Assembly: GCF_020404845.1 (NCBI RefSeq)
Contig: NZ_JAIOJZ010000006.1
Span: forward strand, 62,001-126,000
Direction: 5' to 3'
Source of the DNA: Streptomyces hyderabadensis
GTDB taxonomy: Bacteria > Actinomycetota > Actinomycetes > Streptomycetales > Streptomycetaceae
Length of the DNA stretch: 64,000 nt
Under the pieces are notes generated by a model. That model was not told where the DNA came from and did not search any database. It worked only from the letters and a program-made list of their open reading frames with translations. The position numbers and the translations under genes were made by a program. The stretch's first letter is position 1; every line of letters begins with the position of its first letter. Shown piece after piece: positions 17,205 through 25,483 of this stretch.

Positions 17205-17612
17205 TTAGCCTTCCCGATCGACTCCGTGGCACAGCTCTGCCGGATCCTCGACGACCTCTATCCGTGCCCCTGCCCGCACCCCCCATTTGCTCATTGCACC
17301 GGCCTCCGCCTCCAGCACGTGCCGCGCCCGCAACCGGGGCCGACCCAGCCTGCCCGGCCGCATCGTGCGCACGGCGATGACGGTGAGCCGCCGGTCGAGG
17401 TAGGCCACGTCGATGGCCATCCGCATCCGGAACGTGTGCACACTGTTGGCGGGACTCAGCAACATCGCCCCGTCGACTGACTCGCGCCCCAACAGCCCCT
17501 TGGTCCGCGCGCGGTACGAACTCGCGATCTCCAGCGGAACCCGCACGCGCTCACCGCCCGCCCCCACCACGGCCAGCACCCCCACCCCGTCCCCCCACCG
17601 CCGCCGTCCCAT
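17205..17612 (-). CDS. DUF192 family protein
   Basis: A 135-residue protein of the DUF192 (COG1430) family, small beta-barrel proteins of unknown function. The family motif region is RTKGLLGRESVDGAMLLSPANSVHTFRMRM (given here only in part: TKGLLGRES, then NSVHTFRM). The next strand DVAYLDRRLTVIAV and the end GARIEVVEDPAE also fit. ATG 17612 is chosen because GGAGGG (17620-17625) is at proper distance; ATG 17618 is too close. In other Streptomyces I recall DUF192 genes beside Tad/TadE genes, so the T7-type material may have been inserted between. Confidence 0.85.
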   Translation of the reverse strand: MGRRRWGDGVGVLAVVGAGGERVRVPLEIASSYRARTKGLLGRESVDGAMLLSPANSVHTFRMRMAIDVAYLDRRLTVIAVRTMRPGRLGRPRLRARHVLEAEAGAMSKWGVRAGARIEVVEDPAELCHGVDREG

Positions 17613-17853
17613 ACGCATGCCCTCCGTCCAGCCCCGACACCCCGCCGAACATAACCGCCCCGCGGACGACAGCCGGCCCTTTGACCTTCCTGTTGCGTGT
17701 CGAACCGACGACCAGGGGGGCGCCGGTCCGGTGAGTCCTACGTCGTGAATGGGAAGCCGTACAAAGACCCACCCGCCGACGGACATATCGCAGGCGATCA
17801 CCGATCCGGGTACGGCGGACACTGTGGCCCCCCCGGCGTCCAGGGTGCGCGAG

Positions 17854-18603
17854 TCAGCTGTATGGATTCGTTAAGAACTCGGGCTGATCGCCGGGGAAGT
17901 CGGGAGGAAAGAACGGAACGACCGTTGACCGCGTGAGCAGGTCGAGGATCGTAGCCGTCGAACTGCGAGGAGAGACAACGGAACGCAACTGCCCCGCCTG
18001 AATAATCACGGTCGGCCACTCCTCCGGCTCCCCGCGAGTGATCCAGGCAAGTACGTCGGCGTTGTCGGTAACTCCCCATTGCACGAGATCGTCGACCTGG
18101 AGCTGATGGACGCCCAAGTCGTGACGGATCGTGATCATCTCCTTGCTTCGCAGAATGGTCCGCAGCTCGCGGGTGCGCTCGGTGATGTCCACTTGCACGC
18201 TTTGGGCATTCTCCGCGAAAACCCAGACGAACTCGTCGAAACATCCTGTGCCGTATGTCCGGATCAAGGCGTTGTGACTGGTTGGGATCGTGATGCCCTC
18301 AGTGGCTCGGCCGAGTGCTGGGTGAGCGGGAGGCGGGCACAACGTCGTGAGGAGAAGCAAAGCAGTATCCACATTCTCCATGAGAATCTCTATTCTGTGG
18401 CAGCCTTGTCCGTGGCCCACATGTGGCTGGCGACCAGATCCGGCGAGGAGCCCAAGAGCCGCCTCGTCCTCTTCGTGGGGTCCACGCTCACGCAGGATTG
18501 CTTCCCAGGTCTCCGCGGGCACCATGCGGTTCTGCGGCCACTCGACCCGGCGCAGAGCCTCGTCGGTCCCCGGTGACCATTCGGGGTTCCGGTCTTCACT
18601 CAC
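17854..18603 (-). CDS. SUKH (SMI1/KNR4-like) putative immunity protein
   Basis: A 249-residue protein. GTG 18603 follows GGGGGA at good spacing. The SUKH core is in the second half: NALIRTYGTGCFDEFVWVFA (helix, YGxGxFD, first strand), WGVTDNADVLAWITRG (strand pair with the NxxxxxW pattern) and the end VVPFFPPDFPGDQPEF. SUKH proteins neutralise nuclease and other polymorphic toxins. The first 85 residues are unlike the core; the passage near residues 55-90 could hide a frameshift or an added segment. No cognate toxin is adjacent, making it an orphan between the two T7-type modules. Confidence 0.75.
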   Translation of the reverse strand: MSEDRNPEWSPGTDEALRRVEWPQNRMVPAETWEAILRERGPHEEDEAALGLLAGSGRQPHVGHGQGCHRIEILMENVDTALLLLTTLCPPPAHPALGRATEGITIPTSHNALIRTYGTGCFDEFVWVFAENAQSVQVDITERTRELRTILRSKEMITIRHDLGVHQLQVDDLVQWGVTDNADVLAWITRGEPEEWPTVIIQAGQLRSVVSPRSSTATILDLLTRSTVVPFFPPDFPGDQPEFLTNPYS

Positions 18604-18819
18604 TCACATTCCCCCACGTCACGCCCAGTTGGCCAAGAACAGGTTGGCAGGAGGAGGGCGGCCCTCGGCGTGCCGTGCACGGGTTGCCCGCCACACACCG
18701 CACTTGGTGTCCGGTGGCTGGGTCGACGTGTGTCATGGAACTTCGCCCTGGTGTCCTTCGGCCCCGGTGGATAGCGTTGCTTCGCTGAAGAGAAGCCTCG
18801 TCCCACCCAGGAGTCGACA

Positions 18820-19485
18820 GTGAATCGCCGCCGCCCCACCTTCCTCGCAGCGCTCACGCTGACCGCCGCCGCGGCCTTGACGCTGTCCGCGTGCGGCAGC
18901 GACGACGACAGTCCGGGTAAGGGGGATGACCAGATCGCGGGAGCGGACACAGGGAGCACCTCCCCGTCCGCCTCGTCGGCTTCCTCCGAGCCGTCGAAGG
19001 CCGATAGGCCGAAGATCGAACTCCCGGCCGACCTCTCCTACGAGTTCGAGTGGCCCAAGACGGGTGACAAGGACAAGGATGCGATCCTTGCGGACACCGA
19101 GCAATCCATCAAGGCCGTTGACTTGGCCATTGTCAACCAGGACGCGCTCGACAAGGCGTACCTCTACTACTACGAGGGCGAAGCTGCAGCTGGTACGCAG
19201 AAGTTCATCCAGAACTACGTTGACCAAAAGGCGGGACTCACAGGGAGTTACCGCTTCTACGCCCCTGAAGTAGCGGTCGATGAGGACGGCACCGCTTCCT
19301 TCACGTACTGCGAAGACCAAGGCAAGGCATATGTGAAGTACCTGAAGACCAACAAGGTCAGGAAGACCGAGGTAACAGCGAAGAGCTACGTCATCTACCA
19401 CACGTCACTGAAGAAGAACGACGAAGGCGTGTGGGAGATCCAGGAGATCGCCTCGGAGAGTGGGAGCGCCAAGTGCCAGCCCTGA
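18820..19485 (+). CDS. Lipoprotein
   Basis: A 221-residue predicted lipoprotein. CAGGAG precedes GTG 18820. Signal: NRRRP, a hydrophobic Ala/Leu run and the lipobox LSAC. A Ser/Asp tether leads to a folded domain rich in Tyr, Lys and Asp (DKAYLYYYEGEAAAGTQKFI, then GSYRFYAPEVAVDEDGTASF). This pattern recurs in Streptomyces lipoproteins of unknown role. The gene end overlaps the next start by 13 bases, so both envelope proteins are probably made together. Confidence 0.75.
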   Translation: MNRRRPTFLAALTLTAAAALTLSACGSDDDSPGKGDDQIAGADTGSTSPSASSASSEPSKADRPKIELPADLSYEFEWPKTGDKDKDAILADTEQSIKAVDLAIVNQDALDKAYLYYYEGEAAAGTQKFIQNYVDQKAGLTGSYRFYAPEVAVDEDGTASFTYCEDQGKAYVKYLKTNKVRKTEVTAKSYVIYHTSLKKNDEGVWEIQEIASESGSAKCQP

Positions 19486-20516
19486 CACATTCAATGAAGG
19501 TGCTGCCAGCAGCACTGATGGTGAGCGGGTGTCTGTCCGTTCTCATCCTGCCCGGGGCGGCACAGGCTGACGACATCCTGGACGGCAACACGCAGAATTC
19601 AGGAACGGAGCAGCGCGCCGATGCCGGGGATGACGGGACTGTTTCGGTCACGGTGGGCGGGGTTGTCTTCGACCGGTCGAAGAACGGCAGTGGTGATTCG
19701 GTCGGGCCGGTGACGTCGTCGACCTCGTGGAGTCCGCCGGCGTGTTGGTATGCCCCGAAGTTCACCCCTCAGGAGCTGCAGGACTACCTGGAGCCGATCT
19801 GGGAGGCCGAGTCCACGGGGTACGAGTGGGATGCCAAGCAGCGGGAGAAGTACAACGCCAAGGATGAGAAGAAGGGCTTCAACAAGGACAAGACCGGCGA
19901 GGGCTTCTGGTGGGGCAGGTATGTGAACGAGAGCTTCCCGCCGGGCTGGGACAAGTGCGACACGGATTACTTCTGGGTGGACAAGGGCGACCCGCCGCCG
20001 GCGGACAAGGAGAACGCCGTGACCCCGGAGGTACTCGCCGAGCTTGCCTACGCGGAGCTCCGCGTCCCCGGCACCGAGGTGACGCTGGCGCCTGCCGAGG
20101 CGACCAAGGTGAATCTCCCGACCTGGGCGTGGCTGGACGGGGCCGAGTTCAAGCCGGTTTCGGTCACCGCGTCCGTGGAGGAGATCGGGATCGAGGCGAC
20201 GGCCACGGCGGAGCCTGTGTCGCTGCAGATCGAACCGGGCACCCCGGATGCCGAGACCTACCCGGCGTCGGGGGTCTGCGAGATCAAGGACGGCCGTATC
20301 GGCGCTCCGTACGAGAAGGGCAGGGCGGACGACACACCTCCGTGCGGCGTGAAGTACCTGCGCTCTTCGGGTGGCGGGACGTTCCCGCTGCAGGCGACGG
20401 TCACCTGGGAGATCCACTGGACCGGCACCGGCAACGCGGGGGGTGACCTCCCCGACGGCACCTTCGGGGCCACCCAGGACGTCGTCGTCCAGGAGATCCA
20501 GGCCGTCAACCGCTGA
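19473..20516 (+). CDS. Secreted Trp-rich protein of unknown function
   Basis: A 347-residue secreted protein. GTG 19473 is preferred because GGGAG lies 6 bases before it; ATG 19494 has no ribosome site. The signal peptide ends near GAAQA|DD. The body is rich in Trp and Tyr (SPPACWYAPKFTPQELQDYL, GFWWGRYVNESFPPGWD) and has five or six cysteines, including DKCDTDYFW and PPCGVKYL. The last third has Ig-like strands ending in TVTWEIHWTGTG. No family name known. With the lipoprotein it forms a pair, followed after 106 bases by the second WXG100-like gene. Confidence 0.75.
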   Translation: MPALTHSMKVLPAALMVSGCLSVLILPGAAQADDILDGNTQNSGTEQRADAGDDGTVSVTVGGVVFDRSKNGSGDSVGPVTSSTSWSPPACWYAPKFTPQELQDYLEPIWEAESTGYEWDAKQREKYNAKDEKKGFNKDKTGEGFWWGRYVNESFPPGWDKCDTDYFWVDKGDPPPADKENAVTPEVLAELAYAELRVPGTEVTLAPAEATKVNLPTWAWLDGAEFKPVSVTASVEEIGIEATATAEPVSLQIEPGTPDAETYPASGVCEIKDGRIGAPYEKGRADDTPPCGVKYLRSSGGGTFPLQATVTWEIHWTGTGNAGGDLPDGTFGATQDVVVQEIQAVNR

Positions 20517-20622
20517 TCGTCTCGCCAGTCCTCGGGGCGGCGGTAGCCGCCAGGGCGTCACGAAAAGCGGATGGCGTCGTTCCTCTCATCGGTGCGGTGG
20601 ACCGGTGAGAGGGGACGGGCGG

Positions 20623-20940
20623 GTGGCGGAACGGCTGGCCGTGGACGGGGACGAGCTCGGGCGGTTCATGACGTCGCTGAAGGAGTCGTCGACTTCACTC
20701 AGAGGCGTCCGGAAGGCGCTGTCGGACGCGACGATCGTCGGGCTGGGCACGGATGAGCTGGACTCGGCGTGCGAAGCCTTCCAGGAGGACTGGAAGTACG
20801 GCTCCGAGGAGATCGGGAAACAGACGGAGGACCTTGCCGACATCATCGGCAAGAGCAAGGACAGCTACCTCGAAGTCGACAAGGCGCTCGAGGCGGCGCT
20901 GCGGAAGGCGCGCGAGGCCGAGGGCGGCGGCGGGAAGTGA
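20623..20940 (+). CDS. WXG100-like (ESX-type) protein, module 2
   Basis: A 105-residue helical protein, paralogous in layout to the one at 13819. GTG 20623 with GAGGGG upstream. The turn is W57-K-Y-G in FQEDWKYGSEEI, matching DEWSYG of module 1 in position and sequence. Helix 1 contains VRKALSDATIVGLG, helix 2 IGKQTEDLADIIGKSKDSYLEV split by no Pro. It overlaps the next gene by four bases (GTGA at 20937-20940). Confidence 0.75.
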   Translation: MAERLAVDGDELGRFMTSLKESSTSLRGVRKALSDATIVGLGTDELDSACEAFQEDWKYGSEEIGKQTEDLADIIGKSKDSYLEVDKALEAALRKAREAEGGGGK

Positions 20941-22295
20941 CCGTCACGGTCGGCCAGGACCAGTACGGTGCCGCTCTCGACCCGCAGTCGCGGGCTGACC
21001 TGGGCAGGCCGCAGGGGCTCAAGTCCGCGCCGCCCATCCCGAACCCCGACTATCCGCACCTCGGCTTCAATCCCGTGCCGGGGGACACGGAGACCGTGCG
21101 CGGGCTGGAGAAGAAGCTCAGCGGATGCGCGAAGGTGCTCCAGGAGGCGTACGACCTCGTCACCAAGCTGCTCGACGGCAGCTGCTGGAACGGCGACGCC
21201 GCCGTCGCCTTTCGCGAGCAGTTGGACGGCGGGCCGTTGCCGCTGAACCTGAAGAACGCGGCGCACTCGATCCGCAAGGCGGCCAGGCAGCTGGACCGCT
21301 GGGAGGGCGAACTCTACGACTTCCAGCGGCGGGCCAGGAAGCTGGAGGGCGACGCGAAGGACGCCCGGGCCGCGGTGGACCGCGCACAGGGGCGTGCGGA
21401 TTCGGCGGAGCAGGACCCCGACCTCAAGAAGGAGGGGGCCGACGGCGACGTCGCGCAGAAGGCACTCACGCGCGCGAACGGTGACCTCGATGATGCCCGG
21501 GCCGAGCTGAGGAAGATCATCGGCAAGGCGGAGAGGCTGGCCGAGGAGCATGAGGAGAAGGCCGGGTATCGGGCGCGGAAGATCCGGGACGCCACGAAGA
21601 AGCTGGTACCGCATGAGCCGGGTTGGTTCGACGAGGTACTCGACTGGCTGGGCGACAACCTCCCGGACATCCTCAGCTTCTTGGCGGGGCTGATCGGGGT
21701 GGTGGCGCTTCTCCTTGCGGGGCCGCTGGGCTGGGGTATCGCGACGGTGGCTGGCTTGATGCTCACGGCTTCAGGTTTGAGTGCCACGGCGCTTCTGCTC
21801 CGGCTCAGTGATCCCGAGGTTCGTGCTTCACTTCTGGACGGTGTCGCAAAGGGGGAGTTCGATTCCGACTTCTGGAGCAATGCCGTCTCGGTAGGGGCAG
21901 ACGCAGCGGCAGTACTGCCTGGAGTGGGAGCAGTGGTCAAAGGCAGCATCAAGGCTACTCGAGTGATCCGGACAGGTGGTCAGTCACTCGATTTCTGGCA
22001 GAAGGCGGCCACGTACGGTTCGAAGTCCTTCGAAGAAGCCAAACTCATCGTTGGACTGGAAAATCATCTGGTCGCGCGAGCGGTCCGTGGGTTCGACGAC
22101 CCTGCGAAAGCAGCTCATGTTATCGCGGCAGCTTCCGGAGTGGCCGGAATCGGAACTGGTGGATTTGGCCTCTACAACGCTGCTGTGGATGCAGAGGATG
22201 ACGGCATCAAGGACGGCGCCGTTGCCGGAATCGACGGCTCCCGTCTTGTGCTCGACAACGGTGGAATTCTGGGCCTTGTTCGCCATGTGTTCTGA
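20937..22295 (+). CDS. Putative T7SS-secreted protein without recognised toxin domain, module 2
   Basis: A 452-residue paralogue of the product of 14127-15443. An added N-terminal arm of 40 residues precedes HLGFNPVPGD (41-50). The CWNGDAAVAFREQL segment aligns with DWKGKAAEVFREKF of module 1. A long coiled-coil region (about 120-215) follows, then PHEPGWFDEVLDWLGDNLPD, a hydrophobic hairpin (about 240-285), and VGADAAAVLPGVGAVVKGSIK, aligned with the same spot in module 1. The final 130 residues differ between the two and show no toxin motif known to me. Base composition falls toward AT in the last 300 bases. Confidence 0.75.
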   Translation: MTVTVGQDQYGAALDPQSRADLGRPQGLKSAPPIPNPDYPHLGFNPVPGDTETVRGLEKKLSGCAKVLQEAYDLVTKLLDGSCWNGDAAVAFREQLDGGPLPLNLKNAAHSIRKAARQLDRWEGELYDFQRRARKLEGDAKDARAAVDRAQGRADSAEQDPDLKKEGADGDVAQKALTRANGDLDDARAELRKIIGKAERLAEEHEEKAGYRARKIRDATKKLVPHEPGWFDEVLDWLGDNLPDILSFLAGLIGVVALLLAGPLGWGIATVAGLMLTASGLSATALLLRLSDPEVRASLLDGVAKGEFDSDFWSNAVSVGADAAAVLPGVGAVVKGSIKATRVIRTGGQSLDFWQKAATYGSKSFEEAKLIVGLENHLVARAVRGFDDPAKAAHVIAAASGVAGIGTGGFGLYNAAVDAEDDGIKDGAVAGIDGSRLVLDNGGILGLVRHVF

Positions 22296-22317
22296 CGTGC
22301 CGAAGGGATAAACAACT

Positions 22318-22977
22318 GTGGACCCCGTTTCCTGTCGCCCTGCATGGGGTCATCTCCCTACGCGCTGGGCATGGGCTCGCCACATTTCCCTGTGTGTGAT
22401 CGGTGCCTTTTGGTGGGGTGCCTGCTGGGTTCTGCTTCTGGCCATTTCCACCTACGGGCCGCAATGGGCAGTCTGGGTCTGTATGCCCTACTTTCTTTAC
22501 GGTCCTTATCGCGTGGCCGCACAATTGAAGATTTTTCTGACAGCATTTCTCATGCTGAGAGTCCTTCGGGAATATCCGTGGAGAATTATGCGCGACGTTC
22601 CTCGAGGTCTTAGTGACCGACCTGAGGTGGAAGGGGGGCAATATGGCTGGTTTGAGTTTCCTAACCCGGGACGTCGAGGTCATCTGTTGCCTCTCGTGTT
22701 TTCTTCGCATCTCCGTACGCGGTGGTGGGTGAAACGTATGTCCCCTCATGCAAAACCGACGCTGAAGAATCATATCGAAACGGTTTGGTTTGCGGGTGAT
22801 CCTCGTTTCATCGGAATTTTGGCTGCTCCAGGCAGGAAAGGTGTCGCTCCTCGACGCTTGCATGTAATTGAGCAGCGAATCGGTACACGGAGTGGGCAGC
22901 ACTTCAATGATTGGTGTGCCACTCCTGAGGACGTTGAGCGTGGTCGACGCGCGGGGGTTAAGCCCGTCCATTCTTGA
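22318..22977 (+). CDS. Membrane protein, module 2
   Basis: A 219-residue protein beginning at GTG 22318 with AAGGGA upstream. Three hydrophobic stretches fill the first 85 residues (HISLCVIGAFWWGACWVLLL; WAVWVCMPYFLYG; IFLTAFLMLRVL), then a soluble Arg-rich domain (YGWFEFPNPGRRGHLLPLVF). It matches nothing I can name and is not clearly alike to the module 1 membrane protein except in layout. The gene is strikingly AT-rich for this genome with relaxed third-position bias, a sign of transfer. Confidence 0.65.
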   Translation: MDPVSCRPAWGHLPTRWAWARHISLCVIGAFWWGACWVLLLAISTYGPQWAVWVCMPYFLYGPYRVAAQLKIFLTAFLMLRVLREYPWRIMRDVPRGLSDRPEVEGGQYGWFEFPNPGRRGHLLPLVFSSHLRTRWWVKRMSPHAKPTLKNHIETVWFAGDPRFIGILAAPGRKGVAPRRLHVIEQRIGTRSGQHFNDWCATPEDVERGRRAGVKPVHS

Positions 22978-22996
22978 ACCAGATGAGAGGCGTGTC

Positions 22997-23659
22997 GTGA
23001 ACACTCCAATGGTTGTCCTGCATGAATCCGTCCGCGACCCACAGGCAGAGCTGTGGTTCGGCGAGCCGGCAGGATTCATGCCTCTGCCGCTCAACTCCCT
23101 GCTCGCCGAACCCGGCTCCGCAGACGCCGAAGCGATGCGCGAGGCTGTTGCTCCGTTGCTCGAAGCCGCGCCCAGTGAACTGGTGCGCCAGCGGTTTGTT
23201 GCGCAGCTTGCGTGGGGGCAGCGGATGCTCGGGGCGCTGTGCGGATTCGGCACGGTCCATTGCTCGGTCGGTCTGCATCGTGACGACATCGATCTCACGA
23301 GTGCGCACCTGCTCTCCCTCTTCACCATCTCGTGGCGCGACACGAACGTCGCTCCCCGGGGCGTAACGGCGGCACGCGCCGCCACGTCGGCCAAGGGGCA
23401 TACGCACATCGCCTTCGAGGAGCTTCCTTGCGGTCCCGCCGTCCTCAGCGAGAGCACCTTGCGCTACGCCGCTGAAAGCGGGCTCCCCCAGCTCCCCCTC
23501 CTCCAGGTCCACGCGTACATCCCGCACCCCGACTGCAAGCGGTTGGCCGTGTTCACGGTCAGTAGTACCGCGGTTGCGCGGCGGGAGGAGTATCGGGCCT
23601 TGCTGAGGGGGATGGTCGAGACCGTTCGTTTCGAGGATCCGTTGCGGGTGGCCTCGTAG
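22997..23659 (+). CDS. T7-module companion protein (family X), module 2
   Basis: A 220-residue soluble protein. GTG 22997 has AGAGG upstream. It shares the plan of the module 1 companion: ELWFGEPAGFMPLPLN near the start (compare DFWFELPPGFVQIDL), a helical middle with RFVAQLAWGQRMLGALCGFG, and an end with LLQVHAYIPHPDCKRLAVFT then EEYRALLRGMVETVRFEDP (compare DEYLEMLGGIMKSISADEP). The match spans the whole length at low identity. Composition returns to the normal high-GC pattern within this gene. Confidence 0.7.
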   Translation: MNTPMVVLHESVRDPQAELWFGEPAGFMPLPLNSLLAEPGSADAEAMREAVAPLLEAAPSELVRQRFVAQLAWGQRMLGALCGFGTVHCSVGLHRDDIDLTSAHLLSLFTISWRDTNVAPRGVTAARAATSAKGHTHIAFEELPCGPAVLSESTLRYAAESGLPQLPLLQVHAYIPHPDCKRLAVFTVSSTAVARREEYRALLRGMVETVRFEDPLRVAS

Positions 23660-23716
23660 GCCCGGGGTCGTCGTAATCGTGTTGAGCGGGGCCCCGGTCG
23701 GAGGTAGGAAGGCGTC

Positions 23717-24592
23717 ATGACTGGACTCGGTGCCGTGTTTCGTCCTCAGTTGGCCCCTGAGCGGCTGCGTGCCGTGGCTCGTGTCGCCGACGAGGTGGGG
23801 CTCGAGGAGTTGTGGTTGTGGGAGGACTGTTTCCGGGAGGGCGGGATCTCCGCGGCCGCCGCCGCCCTCGCGTGGACCGAGCGGGTGCGGGTCGGGGTCG
23901 GGCTGTTGCCCGTGCCGTTGCGGAACGTGGCCGTCACCGCGATGGAGGCCGCCACGCTGCACCGGATGTTCCCCGGCCGCGCCGTCCTCGGCGTCGGGCA
24001 CGGGGTGCAGGACTGGATGGGGCAGGTCGGGGCGCGGGCCGAGTCGCCGCTCACGCTGCTGCGGGAGCATCTCGTCGCGCTGCGGGCGTTGTTGGGCGGG
24101 GAACGGGTGACGTCGAAGGGGCGCTACGTCCGACTTGACGACGTGGCACTCGACTGGCCGCCGGAGCGGGCCGTCGAGGTGTTCGCCGGTGCCACCGGGC
24201 CCCGCTCGCTGCGGCTGGCCGGTGAGGCCGCCGACGGGACCGTGCTCACCGCGAACACTCCGCCGGACGGGGTACGCCGGGCCCGGCGGCTCATCGACGA
24301 GGGGCGTGCGGCGGCCGGGCGGACGGACCCGCACAAGGTCGTCGTGTATCTCCTCGCCGCCACCGGCCCCGGCGCCGGTGAACGGCTTCGGGACGAGCTG
24401 GTCGCCGAAGGTGTCGGGGACGTGCCGGATCTCGGGGTCGCCGGGGACGCGGAGGCCGTTGCGGACGCCGTGCGGCGGCTGGCCGGGGCCGGGGCCGACA
24501 CCGTGATCCTCCAGCCGACCGGGGACGAACCCGATCCGGAGGGGTTCGTACGGTTCGCCGCCGAGCAGGTCCGGCCCCTGGTGGTGGACTAG
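23717..24592 (+). CDS. LLM-class (luciferase-like) flavin/F420-dependent oxidoreductase
   Basis: A 291-residue TIM-barrel oxidoreductase of the bacterial luciferase superfamily; short F420-dependent members are most alike. Typical segments: GLEELWLWEDCFREGG (strand 2 region), ERVRVGVGLLPVPLRN, AATLHRMFPGRAVLGVGHG and the C-terminal TVILQPTGDEPDPEGFVRFA. Substrate unknown. GAAGGCGTC upstream is a modest ribosome site for ATG 23717. The methyltransferase gene starts 2 bases after its stop, so they form one transcript. Confidence 0.88.
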   Translation: MTGLGAVFRPQLAPERLRAVARVADEVGLEELWLWEDCFREGGISAAAAALAWTERVRVGVGLLPVPLRNVAVTAMEAATLHRMFPGRAVLGVGHGVQDWMGQVGARAESPLTLLREHLVALRALLGGERVTSKGRYVRLDDVALDWPPERAVEVFAGATGPRSLRLAGEAADGTVLTANTPPDGVRRARRLIDEGRAAAGRTDPHKVVVYLLAATGPGAGERLRDELVAEGVGDVPDLGVAGDAEAVADAVRRLAGAGADTVILQPTGDEPDPEGFVRFAAEQVRPLVVD

Positions 24593-24594
24593 TC

Positions 24595-25461
24595 ATGGCG
24601 GATCGCCGTTCCTCCGACCCCTCCCACGGCCGTTCCTCCGACCACCCCGCCCGTCCTGCCGTCAGCCACCCCGCAGTCAGCCGTGACTTCGACGACCTCG
24701 TGGCCGAGGGTGCCGCCGTTCCCACCGAAGGGTGGGACTTCTCCTGGTTCGAGGGGCGGGCCACCGAGGCTCGGCCGTCCTGGGGGTACGCGCGGTCCAT
24801 GGCCGAGCGGCTGGCGGGGGCCACCGCCGTACTGGACGTGCAGACCGGGGGCGGAGAGGTGCTGGACTTCGCCCTCGGAGCCGCCGGCCCCCGGCGCGCC
24901 CCGCTCGTCGTCGCCACCGAGGGATGGGGGCCCAACGTCGCCGAGGCCACCCGGCGGCTGAGCCCGCGCGGTGTCCCGGTGGTCGCCTCGGCGGACGACG
25001 CACCCCTGCCCTTCGCGGACGGCGCCTTCGACCTGGTCGTGAGCCGGCATCCCGTCCAGCCGCACTGGGACGAGGTCGCCCGGGTGCTCGCGCCCGGCGG
25101 CGGCTACTTTGCCCAGCACGTCGGGCCCGCCAGCGTCTTCGAGCTGATCGAGTACTTCCTCGGGCCGCTGCCGGAGGAGAACCACCTGCACCGTCATCCC
25201 GAGCGTGAGCGCGCCGACGCCGAGGCGGCCGGGCTGGAGGTCGTGGAGCTGCGGGCGGAGCGGCTGCGGATGGAGTTCCTCGACGTCGGTGCCGTGGTCC
25301 ACTTCCTGCGCAAGGTGGTGTGGATGGTCCCCGGGTTCACCGTCGAGGCGTACCGGGACCGGCTGCGCGACCTGCACGAGCGCATCCAGGACGAGGGGCC
25401 CTTCGTCGCCCACAGCTCCCGTCATCTCTTCGACGTGCGCAAGCCGCGGGCCATGCCCTGA
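24595..25461 (+). CDS. Class I SAM-dependent methyltransferase
   Basis: A 288-residue methyltransferase. Residues 1-40 are polar and variable. The SAM-binding fold starts at ATAVLDVQTGGGEVLDFALG (motif I), with VVATEGWGPNVAEATRRL (motif II acidic residue) and PFADGAFDLVVSRHPVQPHW (motif IV). VLAPGGGYFAQHVGPAS is the following strand. Substrate unknown. It may act with the adjoining oxidoreductase. Confidence 0.85.
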   Translation: MADRRSSDPSHGRSSDHPARPAVSHPAVSRDFDDLVAEGAAVPTEGWDFSWFEGRATEARPSWGYARSMAERLAGATAVLDVQTGGGEVLDFALGAAGPRRAPLVVATEGWGPNVAEATRRLSPRGVPVVASADDAPLPFADGAFDLVVSRHPVQPHWDEVARVLAPGGGYFAQHVGPASVFELIEYFLGPLPEENHLHRHPERERADAEAAGLEVVELRAERLRMEFLDVGAVVHFLRKVVWMVPGFTVEAYRDRLRDLHERIQDEGPFVAHSSRHLFDVRKPRAMP

Positions 25462-25483
25462 CACCCGCCGGGGCCCGGGCCCC

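Noticed and set aside
17089..17286. A 65-codon reverse frame between the module 1 membrane gene and the DUF192 gene
   Set aside because: It overlaps the DUF192 gene in another frame, and the part outside it has no start signal or known motif; at most a decayed fragment.
14127..22295. Nuclease or ADP-ribosyltransferase toxin at the C termini of the two T7-type proteins
   Set aside because: No HNH, His-rich, deaminase or R-S-E motif was found; the ends are Gly/Ala/hydrophobic.
25462..25483. GGGGCCCGGGCCCC palindrome between convergent genes as a terminator
   Set aside because: The stem would be only about seven pairs with no loop bases left; it may help termination but cannot be claimed.
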